Source of the DNA: Diplolepis rosae | Lineage: Eukaryota; Arthropoda; Insecta; Hymenoptera; Diplolepididae | Length of the DNA: 64,000 bases | Assembly: GCA_030998225.1 (NCBI GenBank) | Contig: JAPYXD010000456.1 | Location: 60,778 to 124,777, forward strand | Direction: 5' to 3' | In this document: positions 1 to 11,117 of the stretch, piece by piece | Layout of the letters: each line of letters starts with the position of its first letter | How positions within the stretch are numbered: the stretch's first letter is position 1 | Notes under the pieces: generated by a model | Databases searched by the model: none | What the model was told of the DNA's origin: nothing | The model's input: only the letters and a program-made list of their open reading frames with translations | Program-made: the position numbers and the translations under genes

Positions 1-134
1 TTTATTCTTGGTAATTTTCGCTATAATTCTATTGCTTTCAAGAAAAAAATTCTCAATAACCTCGAAAGTACCGCAGTATTGAGAATTTTTTTCTTGAAAG
101 CAATAGACTTATAGCGAAAATTACCAAGAATAAA
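1..134. repeat. Near-perfect hairpin (palindromic MITE fragment)
   Basis: Two 58-base arms, 1-58 and 77-134, are reverse complements with one visible mismatch, around an 18-base loop. The left arm touches the window edge, so the element may extend outward. This looks like the end or the whole of a short palindromic MITE. Confidence 0.85.
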
Positions 135-1863
135 AAGTTCTTAAAATTGGTCAAGGAATACAAACAAATTTTTCGGGTTGATTTGAGCATTTTTTTTATT
201 TTAAAAAAATTATGCTATTTCCAAAATTGAAAAGTTGCTCGAAACGTTTTGAAAGAATTCAAACGTATTCTTGGAGTGATTCTAAGAACTTTTCATTCTC
301 AGTAATTTCCTTGGTTTGTTCGTATCTTCTGACAAAAACAATCCTGAATTTATTCGTGAAAATTTTGTAATTCGGGCGCCATTTTGTAAAGACAAAAGTG
401 AAAAAATAATCTCCGAACCACACCTTCTTAAAGTTCAGACATTTATTCCACCGGTTATAAATGTTCCAGGTCGATGAAAGACCGGGGAACCTTTCAAAAC
501 TCGCTTTCAAAAAAAAAAAAAGATCGAAAAAATCGCGCTTTTTTTTTTTAACTGAATATTTTTATAATTAATAGTTTTTTAGATCAATTTCGTATTTACC
601 ATCGGAAAGGGCACGTCTTGAACTTCACAAATATGTCCCTCTCAATTTTTTCAATCGCGAATAGCATAAGTTACACGGCCTCAAAGACCGGTGCATCGTT
701 TATGCCATTTTGGCCCTTTAAGGGTTAAGCGACAAATTTTTTCGGTGTAGGTTAATAATCATGTTTTTGCGGATACATTGAATTTGAAACATTGAATTTA
801 ATACATAGACTTTTTTTGGCACAATTAATAATGATTACATTGATGATGATTAAAATTTAAAAATTGTCATACAATGAAGCTGTTTTATATGATTACAAGA
901 TATATGGATACATTGTTTTAAATATTTGGAGAAAGATAATTCTAAATGAATACAATACAAAATATGGATTAGAAACTTCTGAAAAGTTTAATTTTATGAG
1001 ATTTGTTTTGTATATATTTTCCTTCATTAAAATTCGATTAGTAAGACTAATGAAGTAAGATTAATGAATAATCTCAATAATTTGATATATATATCGATAT
1101 ATCTAAACATGATTTCTTGAAATGCCATTTAGTTTAAATGTAAAAGGAACATCTATTACACATACATCATTTTTATTATTTTTTAATCTTTGCTTTGTTA
1201 TTTTTATGAATGAATCTGCATACATACACATACGTAATTCGTTTTATTTTCATTTCTATCCAAAAATTCAGCATATGTTTCGATTAAAAATTACTTTGTC
1301 TATAAATTATCAGTTACATACATATTGATATAAGTGAATTTGATAATAAGATATAATTAGACGTATAAATATTTTATTTATTAATATGTATTCGTAAACA
1401 TACTTTATTTCGCATTCCTAAATTTAAACAATCTAACATATTTTGATTAAACATTATTTTCTTAATAGAGCTCTGATGATTATACATATTGGTGTAAGCA
1501 AATGTAATTACAATATCAAATGACCTTTATTACACAAATAAATATTTTTATTTGTTATTTTTTTATTTTTATTTCATTTTTTAAATAATTCAATACATGC
1601 TTTACTCAAACATTTATATATTTGTAATACATATATCTTTGTTATATAACATAGTTTCTATAAACTTTTCTGCATACATGTTCCTAAAAGCATTTAAAAA
1701 TATCGAAATTTTAGCGAAATTTGTTTTGATAGTGATTGAATATAATAAATTGATTCCAATATATTTTCACGCAGATTACTTTGTGAATTAGATTATATAA
1801 TTTCATGAAAGAGAAAAAATTTCTTATATTTAAGTCGCATTCATGATAGTCACGTGACGTGAC
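135..1863. other. AT-rich non-coding stretch, probably including a relic LTR
   Basis: I find no convincing gene. The short open frames here have low-complexity A/T composition. The right end of this stretch (to about 1,864) should belong to a relic LTR read on the minus strand, because it abuts a polypurine tract identical to that of the large retroelement at 45.7 kb. The far edge of that LTR could not be found by eye. Confidence 0.4.
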
Positions 1864-1864
1864 A

Positions 1865-1877
1865 CCTCCCCCCTTTT
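1865..1877 (-). promoter_or_regulatory. Relic polypurine tract and LTR edge
   Basis: On the minus strand a G/A run is followed by TGTCACGTCACG. The 19 bases around it match the polypurine tract and LTR start of the 45-62 kb element (45,688-45,707). This is where plus-strand DNA synthesis would prime. It marks the 3' end of the older element whose genes lie at 5.97-6.44, 7.63-7.79 and 15.7-16.0 kb. Confidence 0.65.
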
Positions 1878-2063
1878 GTTTGAACATGGGGATGAAATCG
1901 ACATGTTTGAACTAACTCAATTTTCACTTATATGCTTCATTTTTTTACATTCTCATCATGGATGAGAAGGTATTGGTTTTATGTGAAAAATGACTTTTGA
2001 AATTTTTATCAAATCTTTACGTTTTGAGACCCCCTGAGTCAGAAAAAACGGTTTTTACGAAAG

Positions 2064-2130
2064 TGTCTGTCTGCCTGTCTGTCTGTCTGTCTGTCCGTCT
2101 TTCTGTCTGTCTGTCTGTCTGTCTGTCTGT
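2064..2130. repeat. (TCTG)n microsatellite
   Basis: About 16 TCTG units with two interruptions. It follows a GAGACCCCCTGAGTCAG stretch, so it appears to be part of a dispersed repeat and not an isolated microsatellite. Confidence 0.9.
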
Positions 2131-2239
2131 AGGTCGTGTGCAGCATAACTTTTTGAAAAAATCAAAAATTTCAACACTGGTTTTTGATAGTGCTCATAAA
2201 TCTCTACAAATTATCCTGATAACATTTTTTGATTAAATC

Positions 2240-2870
2240 AAAATTAAAAATGTTACAGCATATTCAAATTCGAAAAAAGTCAATATCAAAATTCCATTTT
2301 CCAGTTAAATTATACGAGATACGAAAAGACGTTATGATAAAATATTATTGAATGCATAAAGACCTACAAATTTGAATTGTAACATTTTTTCATAAGATGC
2401 ATATTTTTCGTTTTAATTAAAAAAAAACTATTGAAAATCCAAAATTCAATTCTTTAACAATAATATGTAAAATACGAAAAAAACGTAAGAATACAAAGTT
2501 GTTCGTTTCAAAAAGATCTACAAATTTTGTATGACGCAGTTTCTGGTAAAACATATATTTTTCGTTTTAATTCCAAAAAATACGTTTAAAATTCAAAAAT
2601 TCCATTTTTTAGACAAAATATGTGAGATACAAAAAAAAACGTTTATCTGGAAAATTGTTTGCCTAAATGAGGTTTACAAATTCTCATTGAGACATTTCGG
2701 GACAGGATGTATATTTTATGTTTTGATTTTTAATATTTAAAATATTCGATTTTTTTCACCAAAATATGTGAGATACGAAATAAGCGTTGTTCTGTAAAAT
2801 CGTTTCCTTAAATAAGGTCTACAATTGTTTTTTTATTTTTGAGAGATTTGGAAGAAAATAAATTATTTTA
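2240..2870. repeat. Degenerate ~150-bp tandem repeats
   Basis: The phrase TGTGAGATACGAAAA recurs in diverged form near 2,319, 2,466, 2,622 and 2,768, with similar text between occurrences (a TTTTCGTTTTAATT phrase and a TCTACAAATTT phrase). The spacing is about 146-156 bases, giving four old copies. No coding capacity is seen. Confidence 0.6.
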
Positions 2871-2904
2871 ATCATGTAATTTATTAAAAAGTTACTGAAA
2901 TGTA

Positions 2905-5598
2905 CACTGAGAGAAAGTATTAGTCGTGGTTACCCATTTTTTTTTTGTAAAAAAGGGTCACAAGTATGTTTTTTTGTTCTGTATCATCTAAACACCTTAT
3001 TCCTTACAGCTAGCTTCACTGAGTAGCAATGATTAAAATTTTTGGTAAAATTTACAAAATCCGATTAATCGTTCTATTTTGTAGCCAGGACTATTTTCAT
3101 GTATTTATACATTGTATCGATCTTATAATAGAAGTTACCAATACGTTTTTGTAAAACTTACTAATAGCGTTAATTGTTATTACTATTTGTCCAGTTTAGT
3201 TATTACAAAAATATATTTTTCTGACGTATAGCGTAGAATCGTTGTCTTGAAAACTATTCTAATAAAGTAAGTTGGAATTGATAAATTTTTTCATACGTAC
3301 ATGATTAAAATAGTAATCCCAACTTTGAAAAAAATGTTAAATTTAACAATTTCTGTAAATGGTGAGTTACATTATAATTATTTAACTTATGGGTTGAAAA
3401 GAGATTAAACAGCAGTTTGAGGAATTTACATTTTTATTTTTGTATAATATTTTCCAGACGGACGTAAAAAAATACTTAGAATTAATTTACATGTAACATT
3501 TTTCATAGGAGCATTTTTATAATTACTTAATATTATTAATGAACAAATTCTCATAGACTAGATAAGTAACAAACATATGCAAATAAGATATCTTGCAGAA
3601 AAACGATAAATATTTTATTCCTTGAAACACGAAAACAAATTGAAATTACCCAATCCTAAATTAATCCATATTAGTGTCGAAGCTAGTGTAATATTTTTCA
3701 TTTTTCATGAAAACTAAATTTTGTGGTTTCAAAAATGACAATGACTGGAAGACACAAAATTCATAAACTTCTTTTTCTTGCAATTGAAAACTTTGTAAGT
3801 GATAGTCAGCAGCGATGGAGGAAAAAATTTTCACAGAAAAAGCAAAATTTGAAGTGTCTGTCGAACTATTACTTTTTTTTTAAAGACGTTGACGATTTTT
3901 CCATATTTAAGAAATTCCCCTGATGCCATTTTAACAACAGTGCCAATTTTATAAGTATATTTTCCAAAATAAAACTTTTTATTTAATAAAAATGATCAAG
4001 AACCTCGTCTTTAACTGTGATAATTGGTTTTTCGAAATTTGACTAGAATTCTGCATATTCAAACTCGTTTTTGAATCCAATATTGTCGAGGAAAATTTGA
4101 GACGAATGAAGCTGACTTTTCAACGCTATTGTATATGGTTAATTTATTCTATTGGATGAAGTTTGGGCTCCTTGTTTAAGGGGTCGATGCTTAGCTTCAA
4201 ATCGAATTGTTGACAATTGACTTAAGGGACCAACAATCGATGCTACTAAAGAATAGTGTAATAAGTTGTAATATTTCGCTTTAAGTGTAGTACCGGTTAA
4301 TTTGAGAAATAATTCATGGTGTTTTCGAATTAATTCTTTAAGATCGTCAATATCATTTTGAAATATACTTGATTTCAAGCATAATATCGTTATACTTCTC
4401 ATTTACCAACTTCGTGTAATGTCCAGTCAGATAGTCCCCAAGGATTTCACATTAAACTTTGTCATCTTTTCCTGATAAATGTCTTTTAGTTTACAAATAC
4501 TTCACACGTTGAGATTGCACCAACAACTTTTTTAATTGCTGTAAGAAAGAGAAAATAAAACATTTCATGTATTAAAAAATTGTGGGTATGAACAAAAATC
4601 GTACCAAACCAGGTTCTCGTGCCCTATTTGAATCGTCATGTAATAAAAAATTATAATAAGTTCTCTTTGTCAATAAATATTTAATTTTATTAATAAGGAA
4701 ATTATTGATTATTTAATTGAAGAGAACCGCAAACTGTACTGAGCTTGCAACTGGCAAAAATTTATTTAAGTGTAAAAATTGACATGCATAACGGAAATTG
4801 TGGGGAACAATGTATCTCGGTTGAGAAAAAATTTGTAGCGATGTCCAATTGGTTTTATGATTTTGGCCACATCCGATTCGGAAAGATGAAGACAAATTTC
4901 CCCGTCAATTTTTTCGCCTGTCAAAATCCAACAATTTTTTTCAAAACAGTTTTTTTCAATGCATTTAGAGGGCTTAAATGCCAATGCCAACTAAAAAGAA
5001 TTTTATGATTGTAAATATTTGTGTAATTACAGCTCACTTTCAAAAGCTGCAATGTATTCTTCCAGGTCCCATTTTTTAAGACAATCTTTAATCAAATTTT
5101 GGTGGAATTCAATTTCGGCTGGAACAGGGCTTGCAAGCATTTTTCACAAAATTATTGAATTATCTAAGAATTGCAATCTGTAATATCTAATTTATATATT
5201 TATTTGCTCAGAATGAAATTGTAAAGGTTAATCACGATGATTCAACTCTTCTCATTTCGATGAAAAACAAAAACAAACTTGACTCTTCTAAATTTCATGG
5301 GTATTACACACAGTAGGCAGGTTAAATCTAATTCGTCTGTACAATTATTTCTTAAAGTTTACTATTACCGAAGAATTGCAAGTTATATTTAGCAAACGAA
5401 ATATTGCAAGTAGAAATAAAATATTTATATTTCTCAAACTAAATGAATTTTATCAATTTTACAAAAAAAATTTAGTCGCATACATAGTTCCATGGACTTT
5501 TGAATATTGGTAAGTTTTAAAAAATGTTTAGTACCGCTAACTAAAAATATATAGTTGTGACCTTTTAGTCAGCACAACTAATGGGATTTCTCTCAGTG
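2905..5598. mobile_element. DNA transposon with CACTGAGAGAAA inverted termini and TA target duplication
   Basis: The left end CACTGAGAGAAA and right end TTTCTCTCAGTG are inverted and flanked by TA on both sides (2,903-2,904 and 5,599-5,600). It is about 2.7 kb. The interior holds minus-strand fragments of a coding region (4,139-4,990). TA duplication fits Tc1/mariner-like or related superfamilies, but I cannot assign one. It sits between the polypurine tract and the last ORF of a relic retroelement, which explains why those are about 4 kb apart here and about 0.4 kb apart in the younger copy. Confidence 0.65.
4139..4990 (-). pseudogene. Fragmented transposon-associated protein (SAM-like segment, then RFEAKH segment)
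   Basis: Two minus-strand segments in different frames. The upstream one (about 4,990-4,766) contains a stretch beginning IDGEICLHLSESD and ending IGHRYKFF, which resembles the end of a SAM-type helical domain. The downstream one (4,402-4,139) contains a Leu-His-Tyr then Gly-Pro-Leu then RFEAKHR pattern that I recall from uncharacterised multicopy insect proteins. They probably form one broken gene of the CACTGAGAGAAA element that contains them. Function is unknown. The assignment rests on pattern memory only. Confidence 0.35.
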
Positions 5599-5604
5599 TA
5601 TACA

Positions 5605-5940
5605 GAAAATCGAGCGCGAAGCGCGAGCGCCATGATGAGAATGTGTTCCTTAAGGCTGATAGAGCCTTAAGTAAATTGAATTTCCTGTTTCACTTAAATT
5701 CAAAAAGAAATTGAGTGACTTTGAGAAAATGTGTAATTCACATCATCTGTAATATTATTATAAAATTGGTTTGAGCTTCAGTATCAAATTATAAGAAATA
5801 AACTTAAATGTATGCGAAGAGGACAAGACCGAGCGCGAAGCGCGACGATCGAATCGCGCGCCCTAGGCGCGCTCAAACTTGCGAGCTGCGCGCAAAGCGC
5901 GCGATGAGAATGTGCTCGCGAAGCGGGCAGATTTTTTTTA
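5605..5940 (+). repeat. GC-rich dispersed repeat with GAGCGCGAAGCGCG motifs
   Basis: Short palindromic GAGCGCGAAGCGCG/GCGCGC blocks flank an AT-rich core. A second copy, inverted and diverged, lies at 33,121-33,400 and shares both the GC motifs and the core (TTGGTTTGAGCTTCAGTAT against its complement). It is non-coding. Confidence 0.75.
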
Positions 5941-5973
5941 TTAAGAATGTGTCACATTGCGTCATTACATTTT

Positions 5974-6435
5974 TTATTCGCTTTTAACTGCCATTAATTC
6001 CACAAATTTTTTATTACGCTTCGGAGCAGTACAATTTACTGGTTCGTGATCTCTTTGATAACAGCGCTTACATGTGCCATTCCATTTATACAATATAACT
6101 TTTTCTGATTCATTTTCCATAGGTTTTTCGAATTTAATTTCAGGTTCTTTTTGTTTGCTAAACAAATAGTCCTTATACAAAGATTCTAATAACTTATGTG
6201 CTGAACCCTGTTCAGATGCTTTTTTTATTTTTGACTTTTCTCCTATACTTATATACGTTCTTGAATCTTTTTGAATTTTACATGTTGCTACAAATATTGG
6301 GGTATGATTTGACGAATTACATTGAATAACTTCAAATATTGGATCGTCAAAGTCATATTCTAAGCTAATCTCGTATATGGTTTGAACTGGACTGTTAGTA
6401 ACTGTAATATTTCTTTCTTCGACATTGTCTTCCAT
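5974..6435 (-). CDS. dsRNA-binding-domain / zinc-knuckle accessory protein of a relic retroelement
   Basis: A 153-residue open frame, intact. The first ~90 residues fit a double-stranded-RNA-binding domain (helix, three strands, then a C-terminal helix with KIKKASEQGSAHKLLESL). The tail has a CCHC zinc knuckle, C-x2-C-x4-H-x4-C (CKRCYQRDHEPVNC). The ATG at 6,435 was chosen because a splice acceptor (TTTTGTTTCAG) lies four bases upstream of it on the minus strand. It is the counterpart of the broken ORF at 46,143-46,586, the last gene before the 3' LTR in the younger copy. Known of the domain: it binds dsRNA. Inferred: an RNAi suppressor, or a packaging factor. It is striking that this gene alone stays open in an otherwise shattered relic. 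Confidence 0.75.
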   Translation of the reverse strand: MEDNVEERNITVTNSPVQTIYEISLEYDFDDPIFEVIQCNSSNHTPIFVATCKIQKDSRTYISIGEKSKIKKASEQGSAHKLLESLYKDYLFSKQKEPEIKFEKPMENESEKVILYKWNGTCKRCYQRDHEPVNCTAPKRNKKFVELMAVKSE

Positions 6436-7019
6436 TTCCTGAAACAAAATTTTTGTTTTCTTTGAAAATGTTTACAATACTATTTAAATATTATATTTGT
6501 AAATTTCTGTTCTTCTTTTAATTTCCTATCTCAATTTTATCAAATTAATATAGCACATCCAAATATTATTTATTAAAATTTTGAAGCTTATGTGTTTGTT
6601 ATTGATATAAAAGAATGATTTTCTCTATCAATTTGATCTCGATATTATTGAGTACAGTCCGGAAATTATGTGCTTTTCACTCATTTAGACATTATTCTAC
6701 AGTTTCTGGCATTTTCTGATACAATCTAGACATTTTTAATATCATTACTGATTAAAATAGTGATTTTATATTATTAGAAAGAGGAGACATGACCAACCTC
6801 GGACTGTGTAAAATTGTAATCCTTATTTATTGATCTTGATAACGTTTCGATGACTAAATCTGATCCTCTTCAGATCATCGCACATTAATTGAATTGAAAT
6901 TTCTTTTAATCTGTCATTACAAACTTTAAAAAAAATTTTAAATTTAAAAATTTATATAAATTAGGTGCTTCAGTTTTACCTTTCCAACTTAATTCAAATA
7001 TTTTGATACAATTCTTAGG
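6436..7019. other. AT-rich interval without a gene
   Basis: I see nothing codable. In the younger copy a Cys-rich ORF (46,701-47,063) occupies the corresponding interval; no recognisable counterpart remains here. Confidence 0.4.
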
Positions 7020-7629
7020 TTTATACGCCCTGTTAATAATTCGAATAGTGATTTTGACTTAGATTATGTATTTCTTATATTTTGCAATTGATTTGAACAG
7101 TGATTTTTGATTTGCATAATCTAAGTATTATTTTAATATAATTCAAAAGTTGAATACGTTATTACTGATTTAAGTAGTAACTTTTGTAGAGTCTGAGTAT
7201 TATTTTGGTATATCTTAAAAATTTGAATACGCTTTTACCAATTAAAGCAGTAACCTTTTATGAGATCTAAGTATTATTTTGGTATACCTTAAAATTTCGA
7301 ATACTTTGTTACTGATTCAAGTGGTAACTGTTTGTATGGTCTGAGTATTATTTTCATATAATTTAAAAAATTGAAATGTTTTGATACTGTTTTAAACAGT
7401 AACTGTTTTAATGATTTAAGTGTTATTTTTATATAATCCAAAATTTGAATACTTTATTACGGATTTAAATAGTAATTTCCTTGATGATCTAAGTATTATT
7501 TTAATGTGATTCAGAATTCAAATAATTCTTTACTGATTTAAGCAGTAATTTTTGGATGATCTAAGTATAATTATAATATGACTCAATATTTTATTTTTGA
7601 TTTAAACAGTAAAAATTATTCTGAATAAT
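7020..7629. repeat. ~73-bp degenerate tandem repeat array
   Basis: A CTAAGTATTATTTT phrase recurs near 7,123, 7,195, 7,269, 7,343, 7,418, 7,489 and 7,561, giving a steady 71-75 base period. Each unit also has a GATTTAAACAGTAA phrase. Similar phrases (GATTCAAACAGTGA and GGTCTAAGTATT) occur in the adjacent Cys-rich ORF remnant at 7,660-7,735, so the array may have grown from the end of that gene. Confidence 0.75.
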
Positions 7630-7789
7630 CTACAAATTATTTAAATATTCTTCGTGAATTTGATTCAAACAGTGATTTTTAACTTTAACTTCATATCCCG
7701 AATTTATTCTACCAATATGGTCTAAGTATTGCTCAATGCAATCTAGACATTTATATGCTGGTTGAAAGCGTTGCAGTAATTCTGTTTCA
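7630..7789 (-). pseudogene. C-terminal part of Cys-rich accessory ORF (split by LINE)
   Basis: Minus-strand reading gives a segment starting CLDCIEQYL and ending at a stop at 7,630. It is the downstream half of the gene whose upstream half lies at 15,683-15,960; the LINE inserted between them and duplicated 14 bases of target. It is the relic counterpart of the Cys-rich ORF at 47,185-47,592. Confidence 0.6.
7776..7789. repeat. Target-site duplication of the LINE, left copy
   Basis: GTAATTCTGTTTCA matches GTGATTCTGTTTCA at 15,669-15,682 with one difference. The second copy directly follows the LINE's A-run, as expected for target-primed reverse transcription. Confidence 0.8.
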
Positions 7790-8655
7790 ACTCCGCCATT
7801 GCCGGTCCCAAGCCCGGATGAGAAAGGAGGAGGGGTTACACGGTCATCAACATGACACGACACATTCACAGCAACACTGAACACAACACATACAAGACCT
7901 GAGAATGCGTTTTGCGGGCGGGCAGGGTCTCGCCGAGACGAATGCATGAGGCCAAGCACGGAGCAGACGCGTCCTGCAGCCCTTCAATATTAGTAGCCGC
8001 AAGAACTCTGCCAGCAGCAGGGCTGTCGCCGTCAGGATGGCCGCCAAGGGAGGCCTATAGACAGGCCACGACGGTTGCTCTGCGACCTTCAAGCGCGTGA
8101 GGACGCGGTGTGGAGCGAAAGCATCAGGGGATCTTGAACAGGTTCCTTGATGCCGAATAAACAAACACGGGGTGAATGTGGGGGGCCCCTTAATCGGGGT
8201 ATCGCCCCAAATGCGCATGTGGCGTTGACGCTGAACCTTCCGCGTGTGCTCCTGCAGTCTCACCACAATCTCATGCACGAGATCGACACCCACACACACC
8301 AGAATGAATGGAATGCTGAGTGAATGGGGCTGCGGCCGGCGCCTGGTGGATAGTCCTGATAGACTAGCCAAGAGAGGAGTAGTAGCTTCTCGACCAGGGT
8401 AGGACGTGATGTCAGTACCTCACCTCTGTGGAAGTAATATGGGTACCCGTAAGTCCCTCCGGTGTCCGGCCGCGAAGGGCAAAGATCCCGTGAAACCACA
8501 TGTTAAACTGGAAAAACCGCTCACGAGCCTACTGTATGGAGCCAATTTCAACGTTGAAATCTTGGATGCACTATAGCAGCCAACAAGGACTTGGGTGCTT
8601 CTCCAAAAGTTGAAGGAAGGACATCCTTCAGCTCCTGAAGGAGCAGAGTAAGAAG
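7790..8655 (+). other. LINE 5' leader
   Basis: GC-rich, without a long sense-strand frame. The several open frames on both strands here reflect base composition and show no recognisable domain. Confidence 0.5.
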
Positions 8656-9640
8656 ATGGAGAGGTTAGCCAGGGCCCGTAGTGTTATCCAACAGAGAATG
8701 CTGAGGAATAACCCTGGCTTTGTCAAAGATAGCGTAAACGAGGCCACAGAGGTGTTGAGCGGAATGCTCAACACCCATAAATGCCTTCTAGAAAGCGCTC
8801 TGCGTCTCTGGGAGATACCCCAAAAAAGCCGACAAAGGGGGAGAAGAGGGTTTCTCCTTCTCCTCTCGAGGATCAGCTCCCCAAGAAAGGAAAAGGCGGA
8901 ACATCGCCAGATTACGCTGCGGCTACCAGAGGCCAGACCCCACAGAAGGATGGGGAATGGCAGCTGGTGGGGAAAAAGAAAAAAAAGAGATAAAAAAAAA
9001 GCAGAAAGAGAAAAAGGAAAAAAGGGTTCCTGTGCCCTCTGTACAGGCCCTAAAGAGAAGGGGAAGTTGCTGAAACGCTCTCCGGCCGCTAGGTCAGGAA
9101 ATGCTATCAGGATGTCGGCGAAGGACGGTGAGTCCTACGCCGATATCCTGAAAGCCGTGAAGGCCATGGTGGACCCCCAAAATTCGGGAGCGGAGGTCCT
9201 TTCCATCCTAAAAACAAGGAGGGAGGAGATCCCCTTCATGCTCAAAAGGGGGGGGGGGACGTCTCGGCCTTGGATAAGGCGCTTGATCAGGCGGTCGGGC
9301 AGAAGGCCGATGTTAAGTCTTTGGTCTCGAAGAGGTCGCTAGAAGTTAGGGACCTCAACGAGACCGTCACAAGGGAAGAGGTTTTTGCCGCATTGTGCAT
9401 CGCGCTGGGCAAGCCAGACCTCGGGAACCAGTGCAGGCTGTACAAGCGGTTCGGCGGTGTACAGACTGCGGTGGTCCGTTTAACCCAGGCGGACGCTCGA
9501 AGCTTGTTCGGGCTCGGTAAGCTAAGGGTGGGGTGGATGAACTGCCGCATCTGAGAGCATGTTAAGGTTTCCCGGTGCTTCAGGTGCCCAGAAATTTCTG
9601 ATGCAGACTGCCAGGGAGGGGGGGGGGGTGTGTTGACATT
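8656..9640 (+). pseudogene. LINE ORF1 (gag-like) remnant, frameshifted
   Basis: The reading starts at 8,656 (MERLARARSVIQQ) and changes frame at least twice: near 8,780 into a Lys/Pro-rich stretch with PSPLEDQ, and near 9,255 into the conserved segment with VRDLNETVTREEV and LGKLRVGWMNC, typical of R1-clade ORF1 just ahead of the CCHC knuckles. A stop near 9,552 follows MNCRI, where the family continues into RCFRC-type knuckles; a RCFRC-like codon run is visible at about 9,570. Poly-G runs at 9,250 and 9,620 may be sites of frameshift or assembly error. Confidence 0.7.
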
Positions 9641-9961
9641 AGTGAGCAGCGCAAATGGTCCGAAAACTCTGCTGGGTACCAGGATGCATCATGGAGGGCT
9701 GGGATCCTTGTTTTGAGCCCTGATTTGAGCATCGGGGATTCCGTGGAGACCGACGCGGGGTTCGTTTGGGTGGAGGTGGCAGGGGTACGTGTGTACAGCT
9801 GCTACTTCTCTCCCAACGATCCTTTCGAGATCTTCAAGACCCAGATCATCCTCCTTGTGGAAAGCCTCAGAGAGGCTAGTGGGCGGTCCCTTATCGCGGG
9901 TGACTTGAATAGTAAGTTGCCCGAGTGGGGCAAGCCCGTCTGGACAGGAGGGGGATCTTGA
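9641..9961 (+). pseudogene. LINE endonuclease domain fragment
   Basis: The frame contains CYFSPND and AGDLNSKLPEWG, hallmarks of the apurinic-like endonuclease at the N-terminus of R1-type ORF2 (strand cleavage of target DNA). Upstream EN motifs are missing and the frame stops at 9,959. The next recognisable sequence is from the far C-terminus, so an internal deletion removed the whole RT core. Confidence 0.7.
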
Positions 9962-10840
9962 ACAGCGAGATGGCCGCCGATCGAAAGCTTAGCTTCGGCG
10001 AACACCTGCAAATCGCGACTGCCAAAGCCATCCAATGTGAGGCCGCCCTGACTCGGCTCATGCCCAACATTGGTGGACCCAGGGAAGCTAAGAGAAGGCT
10101 GGTGGCGAGCGTGGTAAATTTGAAGCTGCTTTATGCAGCTCCGATCTGGACAAGTTCCCTTAACAACCATGCTATCCTGAAGAAGCTGTTCTCGGCACAG
10201 AGAGGTGTGGTTATGAGAATTGTCTCAGCATACCGAACTGTGTCGACGAGTGCTATGCTGGTCCTGGCGACCGTCCCGCCAATTGACTTATTGGCGGAGG
10301 AAAGGAAAGATACCTTTCAGCTCCGTAAGGAGCTCACCTGCTTAACCAACCTGCAGGAAATCGCTCGCGCGAAGGAGGCCATCCGCAAGGATGAAAGGCG
10401 CAGACTCGTCGAGAAATGGCAGACGAGATGGCATGGTGACCAATCCGGGAGATGGACACACCGTCTAATCCCGGAGCTCACCACCTGGCTGGTTAGAAAG
10501 CACGGTCAAGTCGGCTTTTACCTGGCGCAAGCGCTTTCAGGCAATAGCTGCTTTAATGCGTACCTGAAGCGCTTCGAGAAAAGAGACGACGAGTCGTATA
10601 TTCACTGCGGATCCCTTGTGGACAATGCAGAGCACACAATCTTTTTCTGTGCCAGGTGAGGCGTGGGAAGAGAGGCTGTCGGTCGGGAAGTGGGCGCACA
10701 TCTCACCCCTGACACGATGGTCTCTCTCATGCTCCAGTCTGAACGTATATGGATGCTTATTGAGTCATTCGTCACCCTGGTGATGAAGACGAGGGAGCTC
10801 GATGGGCGTGCGGAGCGCGGCAACAACGAGGGCCAATAGA
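9961..10840 (+). pseudogene. LINE ORF2 C-terminal region
   Basis: The segment contains KLLYAAPIWT, then RTVSTSAMLVLATVPPIDLLAEER, then a Cys/His cluster ending AEHTIFFCAR, the usual post-RT region of R1-clade ORF2. A TGA at about 10,657 interrupts at the position of a conserved Trp; reading continues in the same frame to a TAG near 10,838. The RT palm is absent. Confidence 0.75.
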
Positions 10841-11117
10841 AATCGCATCGGGACTTGCACCTGCGGTCCTACGCCGTGGGCGAACTTGGCTGTCCGCGTT
10901 GACCGGGGGAGGAATCGTCTTTTTCCTCCCCAGGTTGTCACGGCTAGTCGGTCTGCCTAACGGGCGTGTGGCCGCGGATGGGAGTTCCGGGCGAAGGGAT
11001 GATGGAAGAATCGTACGCGACATTAAGCTGGAACCAACCACCCGTGAAGTTTAAAGCCGAAAGGCGGTTCCACGGGTGGTGTTTTGGTTCGAGAGAGGGG
11101 GTTTTTGTTTCAAACAG
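10841..11117 (+). other. LINE 3' untranslated region, proximal part
   Basis: GC-rich, non-coding; continues after the inserted transposon at 15,592-15,668 and ends in the A-run. Confidence 0.55.

Noticed and set aside
259..510. 83-codon minus-strand frame rich in aromatic residues
   Set aside because: No start context, homology or neighbours support it; composition is typical of random AT-rich DNA.
7847..8500. Minus-strand frames of 79-174 codons in the LINE 5' leader
   Set aside because: GC-rich composition opens frames on the antisense strand; they show no domain and oppose the LINE.
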